Source of the DNA: Caenorhabditis elegans
Lineage: Eukaryota > Nematoda > Chromadorea > Rhabditida > Rhabditidae
DNA length: 64,000 nt
Direction of reading: 5' to 3'
Assembly: GCF_000002985.6 (NCBI RefSeq)
Contig: NC_003284.9
Span: 9,734,001 to 9,798,000, forward strand
Below are positions 12,701 to 25,351 of this stretch, one piece after another; within the stretch, counting starts at the first letter, position 1, and each line of letters opens with the position of its first letter. The notes below the pieces were generated by a model that was given only the letters and a program-made list of their open reading frames with translations, was not told where the DNA came from and did no database searches. Both the position numbers and the translations under genes were made by a program.

Positions 12701-15700
12701 TTCCTCCGAGAAAAAAGCGCAGAAAGTTTACCACCAACCAAAAAAGGATTTTTGAAATACCCTCTCAATATTAACAGAAAGAGAGTTAAGCGACTCTAGA
12801 ACCTCCTCTCTAGTCCACTTTTAATTTATTATTCTTACTATTTAATATTTCTATCTATTCATTTCCAGTTGATCTGATTATTTTCCAGGAGCTATTTTCA
12901 TGATTGAAACCTCGCGACTCTGGCTTGTCCTGTTTCTTTACTTTTTTCAGCTATTGTTTTTCATAATGCCGTGTGTTTTTATTTGTGGTTTAAATAAGTT
13001 GTGAATTAATATGTAATATCTCATATGTCTGTAACGTTGTATTTATTTCGAGTGCTTAATAAATTTCATTGTGAACTTTTGTGTGATTTGCTGTAAGATT
13101 GAAGATTGTATTTTGAAGAAATCAGTGATTAAATACTCAGAAATTTTCAGCGCCTCCGGTCATTGATATCAGCAGAAACGATGTGCAACCACAAGTCGCA
13201 GTTAATCAGCCAACTATTATGAGATGTGCAGTCACCGGTCATCCATTCCCATCAATCAAATGGCTGAAAAACGGAAAAGAAGTTACAGGTGATTAATATC
13301 AAGAACTTAGCTGTGAATGTTCAATTTGATAGTTTCAGATGACGAAAATATTCGAATCGTTGAACAAGGGCAGGTTCTTCAAATTCTTCGAACTGACTCT
13401 GACCACGCTGGAAAATGGAGCTGTGTCGCCGAGAATGACGCAGGAGTCAAAGAATTGGAAATGGTTTTGGATGTTTTCAGTGAGTGTAGTTCACGTATTG
13501 AATTTGAAATTGATACTAACTTACTTATGACAAATCTAAATTGTAGTAAAATAGACGAGTCATAACTTGCCAGTATTTAATTTGTTTATTATCAAAAAAT
13601 TTAATTGCAGCTCCGCCGGTTGTTTCTGTTAAATCTGATAACCCAATCAAAGCCCTTGGAGAAACCATTACACTATTCTGTAATGCATCTGGAAATCCAT
13701 ATCCACAATTAAAATGGGCTAAGGGTGGATCCCTGATCTTTGACTCTCCGGATGGTGCACGAATTTCTTTGAAGGGAGCTCGCCTTGACATTCCTCACCT
13801 CAAGAAGACAGATGTTGGAGACTACACGTGCCAGGCTCTGAACGCAGCTGGAACATCAGAGGCCAGCGTCTCTGTCGACGTTCTTGTTCCCCCAGAGATC
13901 AATCGCGATGGAATTGACATGTCGCCAAGGCTACCAGCTCAACAAAGTTTGACTCTCCAGTGTCTAGCACAAGGAAAACCTGTTCCTCAAATGAGATGGA
14001 CTTTGAATGGAACTGCACTTACTCATTCAACGCCAGGAATTACGGTTGCTTCTGACTCTACATTTATTCAAATTAACAACGTTTCTCTGAGTGATAAGGG
14101 AGTTTACACATGCTACGCGGAAAATGTTGCGGGAAGTGATAATTTGATGTACAATGTGGATGTTGTTCGTAAGTTGTATTTAAAAAAAAAACAACTATTT
14201 TTTTTCAAACAATCACTGCGTCCCGTTTCAGAAGCTCCGGTTATTTCAAATGGAGGAACCAAACAAGTCATCGAAGGAGAACTTGCAGTCATTGAGTGTC
14301 TTGTTGAGGGATACCCAGCTCCACAAGTTTCTTGGCTCAGAAACGGAAATCGTGTTGAAACTGGAGTTCAAGGTGTTAGATATGTGACGGACGGCAGAAT
14401 GCTAACAATTATTGAAGCCAGAAGCTTAGATTCTGGAATCTACCTCTGCTCCGCAACCAATGAAGCAGGATCTGCCCAACAAGCTTACACCTTAGAAGTT
14501 TTAGTATCGCCAAAGATCATAACCAGCACGCCTGGAGTGTTAACGCCTTCGTCTGGATCTAAATTCTCTTTGCCTTGTGCAGTACGTGGATACCCGGATC
14601 CAATAATCAGTTGGACATTAAACGGAAACGACATCAAAGATGGAGAGAACGGCCACACTATTGGTATTCAGAGTTTTAAGCTTTTTGTGTCAATTCAACT
14701 CGGTTTTTAGGTGCTGATGGAACTCTTCACATTGAAAAAGCTGAAGAACGTCACTTGATTTATGAATGCACAGCCAAAAATGATGCTGGAGCAGACACGC
14801 TTGAATTCCCAGTTCAAACCATTGGTAAGTATGTTCTTGTGTGTGGTACAATTTTACTCAATTTTATTTTTTCAAAGTGATTTTAAACTCACGCCAAAAC
14901 TTTAAATTTCGAACTTTTTGTTTTCTGGCAAACCGCATGCAGTTTTATAGAAACATGGTTTTGAGGGAATTATATCAAGTAACTGTTTCACAACTTTTAT
15001 TTGCATTAAACAACTATGTATGTATATGAAAGTTTGAATTGAGTTGAATTGAATTTGAGTTTTTTTTGTTGTCAATAAGGGTTTGCTAAAGTTTTCTAGA
15101 GTGCTGAAATAACGAAACATAGAAACATTTTGACCGCGACTTATTAACACTAAAGTTAATGTTTTGAAGTTTATTGTGAAGTATGACTCAAAAACTGCCC
15201 ATATTTCAAAAGGTTAAAAATTTAAAAATTTTCAAATATTTCATGAAATACGAGGTTTCAAAATTATTTGAGTTTTCAGTCGCCCCTAAAATCAGCACAA
15301 GTGGAAATAGATACATCAATGGTTCTGAAGGAACCGAGACTGTCATAAAATGCGAGATTGAGTCAGAGTCATCTGAATTCAGCTGGAGCAAGAACGGCGT
15401 ACCACTGCTTCCTTCGAATAATCTAATCTTCAGTGAAGATTATAAACTTATTAAGATTTTGTCGACACGACTTTCGGATCAAGGAGAATACAGTTGTACG
15501 GCGGCGAATAAAGCAGGAAATGCTACTCAAAAGACTAATTTGAATGTTGGAGTTGCTCCAAAGATTATGGAAAGACCACGTACCCAAGTTGTGCACAAGG
15601 GCGATCAAGTCACTCTATGGTGTGAAGCTTCAGGTGTTCCACAACCTGCAATTACTTGGTACAAAGATAACGAACTTCTTACTAATAGTGAGCACGTGAA

Positions 15701-18700
15701 CAAGTATCGAAAAAATATGTTAAATTTCAGCTGGAGTTGATGAGACTGCCACAACCAAAAAGAAGTCAGTAATTTTCTCTTCAATTTCTCCATCACAGGC
15801 TGGTGTCTACACTTGCAAAGCTGAAAATTGGGTTGCGTCTACTGAAGAGGATATTGATTTGATTGTAATGAGTGAGTATATATCTACTTTGTGGTTATGG
15901 AAAAAAAACTAAAATTTCAGTCCCACCCGAGGTGGTCCCAGAGAGAATGAATGTGTCTACCAACCCACGTCAAACTGTCTTCCTTTCATGCAATGCTACA
16001 GGAATCCCCGAACCAGTTATCAGTTGGATGAGAGATTCTAACATTGCCATTCAGAACAATGAGAGTGAGTCATTGAAAGGAAGTTTTTTTAAAGAATAAT
16101 TTTATTCAGAATATCAAATTCTTGGAACAACTCTGGCAATTAGAAATGTTCTTCCGGACGATGATGGTTTTTATCATTGTATCGCCAAGTCAGATGCTGG
16201 ACAGAAAATTGCTACAAGGAAGCTTATTGTTAACAGTATGTAAATTAAAAAAATTGAGAAATATTAAGCAATCCTATAAACAATATGTTATTTTCAGCAT
16301 ACTAAATCGAAAATATTTTTGCACATAAAAGTTTTTTCCAGAGCCATCTGATAGACCAGCTCCAATTTGGGTAGAATGTGACGAGAAGGGAAAACCTAAG
16401 AAGACAGAGTACATGATTGATCGAGGAGATACTCCGGATGATAATCCACAACTTCTTCCATGGAAGGATGTTGAAGACTCTTCCCTCAATGGATCAATTG
16501 CTTATCGTTGTATGCCAGGACCAAGATCCTCTCGAACCGTTTTACTCCATGCAGCTCCCCAGTTTATTGTTAAACCGAAAAATACAACCGCTGCTATTGG
16601 AGCAATTGTTGAGCTGAGATGCTCAGCAGCTGGACCACCGCACCCAACAATTACTTGGGCCAAGGACGGAAAGCTTATCGAAGATAGCAAATTTGAAATA
16701 GCTTATTCTCATTTGAAGGTCACATTGAACAGCACATCGGATTCAGGGGAATACACTTGTATGGCACAAAATAGCGTTGGCTCCAGCACCGTAAGTTTTT
16801 TAAAAAGCTATAAATGGTTTACAACTATTATAAAAAAAAGTGTAAATAAACACAGCAATTTCTATCAGGCACTTATTGTTATTACCTGCAATTTCGCTGT
16901 GTGTATAGTGGCGTAAATTAAAACACTGAAACTTTTTTTTGTTATTATCTACAAATAAAATTTTACAGGTGTCCGCCTTCATTAATGTTGATAACAACAT
17001 TCTTCCAACTCCAAAACCATCTTCTAACCAGAAAAATGTTGCCGTGATCACCTGTTATGAGAGAAACCAAGCATATAGTCGTGGTCTGACTTGGGAGTAT
17101 AATGGAGTTCCAATGCCAAAGAATTTGGCTGGTATTCACTTTATGAATAATGGCTCTCTGGTTATCCTGGACACTAGCAGTTTGAAGGAAGGGGATTTGG
17201 AATTGTACACTTGTAAAGTCAGGAACAGAAGACGTCACTCAATTCCTCACTTGACATCAGCGTTCGAAGGAGTACCAGAAGTTAAGACAATTGATAAAGT
17301 TGAAGTCAACAATGGAGATTCGGTTGTTTTGGATTGTGAAGTCACAAGTGACCCTCTAACAACTCATGTTGTGTGGACTAAGAATGACCAGAAGATGTTG
17401 GATGACGATGCAATTTATGTGCTTCCAAACAATAGTTTAGTCCTACTTAATGTGGAGAAATATGACGAGGGTGTTTATAAATGCGTTGCTTCCAACTCTA
17501 TTGGCAAAGCTTTTGATGATACACAGCTCAATGTTTACGGTAAGTCCGCCCTCAGTTTTTAACACACGTTTGAATACCACCACTTCCACACGCCAACCCT
17601 CACTGACCGTAACTCTGTCCATTCCTAATTGTAACTGTGAATTTTATCCTATGTTTTTGCATCCAATGTGAATAAAATCGAAAACATCCCGGGGGTCCGG
17701 TCGGTGAGGTGTCTCGATTGACATGAGACGTAAACGCGTTTCTAGAAGGTGACTTCCTGCCTCTGACCGGATTCGAAGGAAGTGGAATTAATATCGATGA
17801 CTCTTCAAATGCAGGAGGTTCATCTCGTCGCGAAGCTTACAAGAAGGAAAATGAAGACGCATCTACAACGACAATCACGACTACTTCACCGACAACAACG
17901 ACAACTGAAACACCATTGACAACCACAATCATTCCAGGTAAGAGATTAACACAGAATTATTCATACAATGCAATTAATTATTTCAGCATTGATTACACTT
18001 CCAGCAAAACAATACCCAACTGATGATTATCATGAGGGTAGTGCAAACGACGATGGATTTGGGCCAACAACTCAAGACAGCCTATTCGAATTCAATCCAC
18101 CACTGCATCCAGAAATATCGGTTGTGAACACAGACTGCGCAGGAACAATCAACGAAAATGGAGATTGTGTTGGTATGTTTTTTATTCTTAAATTTAACTA
18201 TTCTAGTTTTGTTTATAAGAGTTCAATTATGTCAGACGACATAACGAAATATTTTCGGTTCAAAATTAAAAACAATACGTTCCTTGGTACGTGTATAGGT
18301 GTACCCTTGAAAACTTAGAAAGAAGAAAACTATTGTTATTTTTATCTTAAACACCTGTTGTTTGAGTGCAGAACATTATTTTCCATTGCAGGACTAAGTA
18401 AATTAAATATTCAAAACATTTTTATTCTGATCCTAACAACGAAAATTTATTAGCCATCATGATAAATATGCATATGTTGTTCTTAAAGTTGTTTTGGGAT
18501 TAGAATTTATATTCTTCAAAAATGTATTTGTTATGGTGATGCGCACAAACTAAATCATAACCGTTTTGCTGGTGCCACTTCAAAAAGTTAGGGTACATTG
18601 CCTAGTCGTGCTTCAACTTTGTAAATTTCCAGACAAAGACGGAAAAACACACAACCTAAAAATTCTAACTGGAGAAAATCATTGTCCAGAAGGTTTTGCA

Positions 18701-19569
18701 ATGAACCCTCACACAAGAATTTGCGAAGATCTCGATGAGTGCGCTTTCTATCAACCATGCGATTTTGAATGCATAAACTATGATGGAGGATTCCAATGCA
18801 ATTGCCCATTAGGATATGAGCTTGCTGAAGAAGGATGTCGAGGTAAGATTAGAAGTTGTTATATTATTTAGTTGAATGATTTTTCAGATGTTAATGAGTG
18901 CGAGTCAGTGCGATGCGAAGATGGCAAAGCTTGCTTCAACCAACTGGGAGGCTATGAATGTATCGATGACCCCTGTCCAGCTAACTACAGTCTGGTTGAT
19001 GACAGATACTGCGAGCCGGAATGTGAGAACTGTACTTCAACACCAATTCAAGTACACATGTTGGCAATTCCAAGTGGACTCCCGAGTAAGTTTTTATTTC
19101 AAATAAAATCTTATATTCATAAGTATTAGTTTAACAACTTTAAACAGCTTTAAACAGCACAAAAACAGTCAATGTGACAAGTTTCAAATAATCTTTTAAT
19201 AAGAAAAATACTGGGCAATTTTCAGTTTCTCACATTGCAACACTCACCGCTTACGACAAGAGTGGAAGAGTTCTCAATGACACAACTTATGCAATATCCG
19301 ATACTGGAGCTCCACTTGCCAGAGGTGATCACTTTTTCTATACTTCTGTTATTTTTCCATACGTTCCAGGAAGAATGACATCTGGTCCATTCACCATCAA
19401 AGCTGTAAAGCGTGGTCATGCTCAAGTGTGGACTAACAGAGTACTTGCTGCAGGTGATCATCACAAAGTACGAGTAAGAGCACACTCTGATCATGCTACA
19501 AATGAATTGCATGCACCGAAGGAGACAAACTTCTTGGTCCTAATTAATGTTGGCCAATATCCATTCTAG
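6715..19569 (+). CDS. him-4: Hemicentin, C-terminal ~2309 residues (long isoform)
   Basis: HIM-4 is a secreted extracellular-matrix protein that forms tracks between cells and organises tissue linkages and germline cell membranes. Exons: 6715-6786, 6835-6916, 7201-7280, 8490-8561, 8606-8729, 8776-8927, 8983-9106, 9163-9236, 9852-9982, 10029-10093, 10235-10363, 10482-11702, 11748-11920, 12077-12200, 13151-13288, 13339-13479, 13611-14168, 14232-14663, 14711-14824, 15280-15687, 15731-15871, 15921-16064, 16110-16235, 16342-16790, 16969-17539, 17746-17937, 17987-18172, 18633-18842, 18888-19085, 19226-19324, 19370-19569. All phases agree (6930 nt). They encode about 21 I-set Ig domains (W-x-K, then Y-x-C-x-A-x-N), an atypical insert at 16342-16550, an acidic Thr-rich linker (17746-18172), one irregular and two calcium-binding EGF modules (DLDEC, DVNEC), and the fibulin-type C-terminal module ending VGQYPF. 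The VWA domain and the other Ig domains lie left of the window. From memory the whole protein is about 5200 residues. Confidence 0.93.
7491..7500 (+). repeat. him-4: Poly-G tract, 10 G
   Basis: A run of ten G lies in the him-4 intron 7281-8489, the third monoG/monoC tract in the first 7.5 kb. The rest of this 1.2 kb intron shows nothing else I can name. Confidence 0.9.
9589..9660 (+). tRNA. tRNA-Ala (anticodon TGC)
   Basis: The 72-nt cloverleaf has acceptor arm GGGGGTA pairing with TACCTCC, D-arm GCTCAGGGGTAGAGC, anticodon stem CTCGC/GCGAG, loop TTTGCAT (anticodon 9621-9623) and T-arm GGGGTTCGATTCCCC. The discriminator base is A and CCA is not encoded. It lies on the same strand inside the him-4 intron 9237-9851 and would be transcribed by RNA polymerase III from its internal A and B boxes. 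Confidence 0.97.
9747..9818 (+). tRNA. tRNA-Ala (anticodon AGC)
   Basis: The 72-nt cloverleaf is closely similar to the copy 87 bp upstream, with the same acceptor and D arms. The anticodon stem is CTCCC/GGGAG, the loop TTAGCAT (anticodon 9779-9781), and the T-arm GGGGTTCAATTCCCC. The wobble A is expected to become inosine. A T run (terminator) follows the gene at 9823-9832. It lies in the same him-4 intron. Confidence 0.97.
12077..12799 (+). CDS. him-4: Alternative terminal exon of hemicentin (truncated isoform, distinct tail)
   Basis: The exon coding the Ig domain ending VEIL has a weak donor (GTACGA at 12201). If unused, the frame stays open for 199 further codons to TAG at 12797-12799. 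The read-through tail is not Ig-like. It has a charged helical stretch rich in K/E/Y/R (MRKYKEYLQKYEEG, about 12325-12435), a Thr-rich stretch (12448-12537) and a basic end with RTKR (12641-12652) and RVKR (12782-12793). A polyadenylation signal follows at 13058. The resulting hemicentin would lack the last ten or so Ig domains, the EGF modules and the fibulin module. I infer a composite-exon isoform; it may already be annotated as a him-4 splice form. Confidence 0.72.
   Translation: MSDDGRKLTISQASLENAGLYTCIALNRAGEASLEFKVEILCTSLATVKCREHENNYIARHMPHVVTKPREMSQSANAYREHMRKYKEYLQKYEEGLQRQRNENIRRQNEYWEMRRKKESFSSVTSTTTTTSTTTTTPRPTTTTFISTTTTTVKPPMPWIYNPKFGHPTGANGVMNVKATVQHPTRKFRTKRVKPVLRCFLYDPFRHVFLREKSAESLPPTKKGFLKYPLNINRKRVKRL
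13058..13063 (+). terminator. him-4: AATAAA polyadenylation signal for the short him-4 form
   Basis: A canonical AATAAA lies 259 nt after the stop codon of the truncated form and before the acceptor at 13150. It supports genuine 3'-end formation inside this gene. Confidence 0.65.
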
Positions 19570-19591
19570 ATTAATAATTTGATGAATTATT

Positions 19592-19597
19592 ATTAAA
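19592..19597 (+). terminator. him-4: ATTAAA polyadenylation signal of him-4
   Basis: The common variant hexamer ATTAAA lies 23 nt after the him-4 stop codon, with T-rich sequence downstream. Confidence 0.5.
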
Positions 19598-19619
19598 GCC
19601 ATTCTATTTATCGTTTTTG

Positions 19620-22600
19620 CTTGTTCTTTTTTCATTATACACCGATATTCTCAATGGAGCAATTTTTCATTTTGCTATCTGCTGATTTGTCATTTTTTTG
19701 TAATAAGTTCGGTTTTATATTTTTCACTGTGTTTGTAACTATAAATGAAAACTTCAACTTGATATTCGACTTAATTTTTGATTGCGAACCGTACTTTTAA
19801 AAAACAACATCAAAAATTACTGACTATTTTTAGAATGCAAAGTATGCCAGACCCCACATTTTCCCATTTCCTCCTAATGTGAATGGAACTTTAAATGATT
19901 ACAATAGAATAAATTATTGCCCTCGCTAGAAATGGCCACAAACTACCTGGGTTGGCTAAAACCACCAAAATATTCTTCAGATGAAAGAAGTTGGATAAAA
20001 AGGAAGAGGAGGCGGAGGGCGGGTGAAAGTTTACGCCGTATGAGTCATTTGCAATTTATGTGAAAAAGACCCTGACACATCACAACAAATTCCAGCTGGT
20101 ACAAGATATCATTGATTTCGTAATTCATCTTGTTAAGATTAGTCATGGGTGGTCAATCCAGTATTCTGAACCTTCATGGAAACTAAAAACTTTTTGAACC
20201 AGGTATGGGTTTAGTTTCTGTATCAATTTATGAGAAATATTACAGCTTGTGTTTTCATGCGTATTTTGTTTTCAAAACAATACTTTGCCTGCTATGGGAT
20301 GTTATTTAACACCAGGATGTTAATTATCATCCTATTAAGCTTCCTACAAACTCGAGGAAATAGACATTCTCTGCATCGATACAGTTTTTCGTGTAATGTG
20401 AGGAATTTTAGGTAGTTTGGCTACCTGCTGTTCAAATAACATCTGAAACTCTCACAAGGTCTTTCACTCAAAATTACTGATAGGAAAATGGACTTGAACT
20501 CCCTATTAGGATAGCTGCCCCTAAAATACTTGCACTCAAAATAACCAATTACAAATTAAACTTGCATGCAGCGCTTAAAGTTTTCAAACAAACAAAACAT
20601 AAAAAGTTAATTACCGGCTATTCTTCGTACTCTGTAGCGGGCTCATTTCGAAAGACTAGCCTTACAATCTGGAATCACGAGAATGACTTTCCACCCAAAG
20701 ATGGCCCCGTGAGCTGAGTGCACCACCATACAATCTGGTGGACAAATGTAAGTGAAGATATTGACATTTATATAGGCCCCATTAATATAGTGTCGGACAT
20801 TTTCCAGTTTTAGCATTCCATAGTTTTATGAGTGTTGCTGGATACCCGCATCATAATAAACCTGCGAGAGAGGCCATTATCGACTTGTTTTCCTCCTGGC
20901 AGAGCAGAAGAGAGGAGGAGGTATGCCAGTTAAGTCTTTTATCTTTTTTTCAATGATTTTTTCATTAACTGTCTTATTGTTTTTCATGTTTTGGCTTTGT
21001 TTATTATTTTGAAATACGTAGTCGATGTTAATCATCCAATTCGTTAGAAAATGCATTAGTAATCCTAAAAATTGAATATACATAAATAGGAAAATAATTG
21101 TTAAATTCGTTTAAACAAAATTTTACACATCATTTCCAATTGAGACGGCTCAAACAATTTCATTTAGAAAATAAGATGTCTTTCGTGTTTTGCAGAATAA
21201 TCAAAAACCGTGATAACAACAAATCAGAAATGCAAATGAATTGTCAGCTGTTCTCTAATTCCAGTGACGTTAATTAATGAAACCGGCTTCCAATATTACA
21301 ACGAATGTGTTTTTCAAAGAATTTTATTTGTTAGAAAAATAAAACAAGGAATTTCAGGTGTGTTATATAGTAGTTGTAGTAAAGAATTAAAATAAATAGT
21401 TTTTATTTTCCAAGTAATTTTTAAATCTTTGAGTTCACGTGAATTTTACGGAGAGTATCAACTAGTTTAACATTTGGATCGCTTCACGAATTTGCGTACC
21501 ATCCTTGCGCAGGGGTAACATTAATATAAATGTTAAAAAGCTAACAATACATTTTCAAATATGTTTTTTACCTTAGCTGTGCATGAATTATGTATATTCC
21601 TGTGATTAAATGCATCCAATACTTATATTTTTCAGTTGTGTCAAAATGATAAACAATCAGTAACTTATAGAACTTAAAACAATGAATTCCTAAAGGGAGA
21701 TACAAAAATGAATAGAAAAGCAGAAGTTGTCAAAGAAAACCAACTTCTGGTTTTCTCTGTTTCTCCCTTTGTTTTTACACTTATTCAGTGGTAATAGTAG
21801 CAGTTCGACCTCTCCGTGTCCACTGAAAGCTGAAGTTTCTTTTACCTTCAAGCAGTTTACACTAAGAAGTTTATTTTATTTTCTATTGCCGGTCAGTGAT
21901 TTCACCTTGACATTTTTCAAGTTAAGAACCACTCTTGACCGGCTTCATTCGGTGATTTTCATTGTTACCAATTGTTGATTTATATATTTTCTAGAAGATT
22001 CTTAGATTCTCAGTGGTGTAATGCAGATGGCACTTTATGATCAGATTAGTCTGTTTCAGAGGAAGGATTGGCGTCTCTAGTTGACGTGACATCTAGACGG
22101 TTTTCTCTGTTTTTTTTTCTTTTAAATCCTCACGTTAACCTTTCATCACTATTTTTCAATTGCCCTATTCTGTCTCGCTGACAAAAACTTGAAATTCACT
22201 GACTAAATCTCATGTCGTTCCACGTAGTGACTTCAACTAATCCTATCTTGTGAATATTTTAAAGTAGACTTTTCTCTTTTTGTGTTTTTGATTTCAACTT
22301 CACAAATCGAAATCACTATCTTTTTTGTGATTTTTTTAAATCAAGCAAATGTTGGAAGTCTAAAGATTTAAAATCAAGTTATTTCCTTTTCAGAATCTAC
22401 TGTTTGTTTTTTTTTAATTTTTGTGTACTGGATTCTTATCTTTATTACACTTTTCCTAAAATTCCACTCGTGATTTGTTTCCTGAAAAAGTGGGTTGTTT
22501 TTCCAAAGGAGAGTTTTCTTTTCACTGTTATTTTTTGCATAAATCATGATTTCTCTGCAGGAATATTGAAAAAATTAATTAGATGTGCTACTTAGAGTAC

Positions 22601-23270
22601 ACAGTTTGCCAGCTTATATAAAAGAACCACAGGTTTCTGAAGATTATTGTTTATTTCAAAATCCCATTTTCGCAAACTCCCAGTACACACAAAAAGTAAT
22701 ATTAATAGTGGTTAAGTGGATCAGTAAGTTTTTGTAGTTGCAAACTCCTATGTATAAATTTTTTAATTAAGAGTGTACATTTGTTTTATTACTTTTCCGA
22801 ATAACTGAGTGTTCTAGAACTGAGACCTGAAAACTATGTTTCCTTGCATAATATTTGATATTGCTGTGAACTATTTCCACGAAACCTGTTGACTTTACAT
22901 TCATCTCACACGAGAAGAATAAATGGCAACAAAAAGAGGAATACTACGTTCTAATCTTCTTTTTGCCGTCAATTTTGTGCGCCGGCGGCAAAAACAGGAG
23001 TTGACAGGTGTGGAGTCCACACTGTGGACCTCTTGCCTTTGCAGGTCGGTCATTTCTAACGCACAGTGGCCCGTCTTCTTCTATCCTCTTTTGCCTCTTT
23101 CTCTGAGTGTCTCTAATCAACGAGTTCTCTCTTCCTCTTTTGCATGGTCCGTCAATTATTCACACATTTCTCGAACGCTTTTTCACTTTCTATTTGTAAA
23201 AAACAATTCATTTTGTTTCGAATAATTTAATTTCTGAGTATATTATTTCAAAAACATATTTGAATTTCAG
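19620..23270. other. Intergenic region upstream of the esterase gene
   Basis: This stretch separates the him-4 3' end from the esterase gene on the same strand. It is AT-rich. The short open frames at 20230, 21727, 22404 and 22923 have neither plausible splice structure nor recognisable protein features. It presumably carries the promoter of the esterase gene; I can name no specific site. Confidence 0.5.
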
Positions 23271-23316
23271 GCATCACTTTAACTTCTGTAAATACACTGT
23301 CAGAAAACCGATAGGA

Positions 23317-25036
23317 ATGTCCCTCAAACTGGAAAAAGACCCTCTCCCAATTAAATATCTTGTCATCGGAATTGTAACAATCACTCTACTAACCACTGCA
23401 TATTCACTTTACAAGCCGCTGCCCGATGGATTCACTGTCAGCAAGTGGGACCGAGCAGTTATGCACATTGTTGAGCCAGCTCTCCGCGTGGCCTACTATT
23501 ACCCGGTATGTTCTTGGCTACACAAACTACACGCGCTATATACATTTTGGTAAATGTTCAGTTTTTGAAAAATTTACCAGAAAAGATGTCTACAAACTAC
23601 AGATAAAAAAGTGAAATGGAAGTTAATTTACTAACAAAAAATGATCGCAAATTAGAGAGGTCATTTATAACACATCGTGGTTTGTGACCGCGCTATATGT
23701 TTGTTATCAGCACAAGACATATTATATTTCAAGAAAGCTAAAAAAAGATATATTGAAATGTCAAGATTAAACTGCAGATAATAACTGAATGTGGATGTGA
23801 GAAACCAGCTTATTGTTCAAAATCAACTACTTATTTTCAGAGTCATATGTTCTCCAAAGCAAGCAGCATGGTTCAGTGGACTCGCGGGGCGCTTAATCTC
23901 CTGTCAAAGTCACTGGGTCTGATGGTTAACACGCATGGGCAAATTGATATAAAGTGGCATGTTTGGAACGGAACACCGGTCAAGGTCTACCAACCAATCA
24001 ACAATAAGACCGCAACTAACGGAGCTGTCATTTTCATCCACGGTGGAGGTTTTGCATTGGGAAACGTCGAGATGTATGACTCTTTGGTTAAAAGAATGGC
24101 ATTTGAAATGAGAACTCTTTTCATTTCTATTGAATATCGTCTTTCACCAGAAACTGTCTTTCCCGGTGGAATCATGGATTGCGAGGCAGCAATTGAACAT
24201 TTATTTGAATTTGGAGCAGTTCAATTCGGAATTGATACATCGAAAATCGTGATTATGGGTGACTCGGCTGGAGGAAACATGGCCACCGTCATTGCTCAAC
24301 GTCGTGCAGCTCGAAATGCATTTCCAAAGCTGGCGGGTCAAGTTCTCATCTATCCACTTCTTCAGATGGCAGACCTCCAAACAGTCTCTTACCGATATTT
24401 TCATTCCCGACTGAATGGATATGCTCTAGTCGATCCTGAATCAGTTGTCTACTATTACATGTTCTACGCCGGAATCAACATGGACGAGAAGGCGTATCTG
24501 GTTCCAAGTGTCATTTCTAATGGGCATGTTTCTGACAGTCTAAAGTCGGAAGTTGACAAGATGATGGAATATGAGCACATCATCGAATCGACCCGTACAT
24601 ACAAGAATCACAGCATTCCCTGTAGGTGGCCAGTGCGACCAAGTTTTGAAGCTCAGCAACTCATGGAGCCATTTCTCAACAACCCGGATTTTTCACCTCT
24701 CATGAAGAAAGACGTGTCTAATTTGCCACCCACAATGGTTGTTACTTGCGAGTTTGATATTCTCCGTGATGAAGGTCTTATTTATGCACACAGATTGGAG
24801 GTAAGTGACAGCAATTTGATTTCTTTGCATTTCTGCTGAGTCCCTAATACAATTTTAAACAAATGAAATGATATATTTCAATATTTTAGAGCTCGGGTGT
24901 TCCTACAACAACGATCAATTACAAGAATGGTTTTCACGCAATGCTCAATTTTCACAGTGAACTCAATGAAGCATCCAATGCCGTTTACGATATTGAACGA
25001 TGGACTTTAAACGCCATCCATACCGTCCGTCACTAA
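23317..25036 (+). CDS. Arylacetamide deacetylase/NCEH1-like membrane esterase
   Basis: Three exons (23317-23505, 23841-24800, 24890-25036) encode 431 residues of an alpha/beta-hydrolase of the hormone-sensitive-lipase/AADAC group, which hydrolyses acyl esters or amides. An N-terminal hydrophobic segment (residues about 11-28, LPIKYLVIGIVTITLL) fits a type II signal anchor with the catalytic domain in the ER lumen, as in AADAC and NCEH1. The oxyanion motif HGGG is at residues 130-133, the nucleophile elbow GDSAGG at 203-208 (Ser205), the probable catalytic Asp369 in CEFDILRDEG, and His399 in NGFHAM. All are intact, so an active enzyme is expected; the substrate cannot be read. The start was chosen because a TTTGAATTTCAG acceptor at 23270, probably a trans-splice site, lies 46 nt upstream. 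Its 3' end faces the GDE1-like gene with 315 bp between the stops. Confidence 0.9.
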
Positions 25037-25351
25037 CAAATAGTGTTCTTTTTCATTAGGAACAGTTTTAATAGATCCTTTATTGTTTTTGAAACCCGTA
25101 TTTATTATCGCAGCCCGTTTTGTTTCTGTGATTCCTATTCTCCTTTCATTGTTGTGAATTTTTACGGTTGTACGCATTTGAAGATACTCTTGTTTATTTT
25201 TACTTCTGTCTGACTTTTTACTTTTTCACTAACTCCAATCTTGTTTCCTTTTGTAACATACATTACCATAAAAATTGCTTGATTATGAAGATAAACATTA
25301 ACTGTGATTTTCATTTAAAAAACAAAAACAAAAATCAAATTAGGGAAACAA

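Noticed and set aside
22923..23225. 100-codon frame upstream of the esterase
   Set aside because: It is separated from the esterase frame by an acceptor at 23270, does not join in phase with a donor, and does not resemble the family N-terminus.
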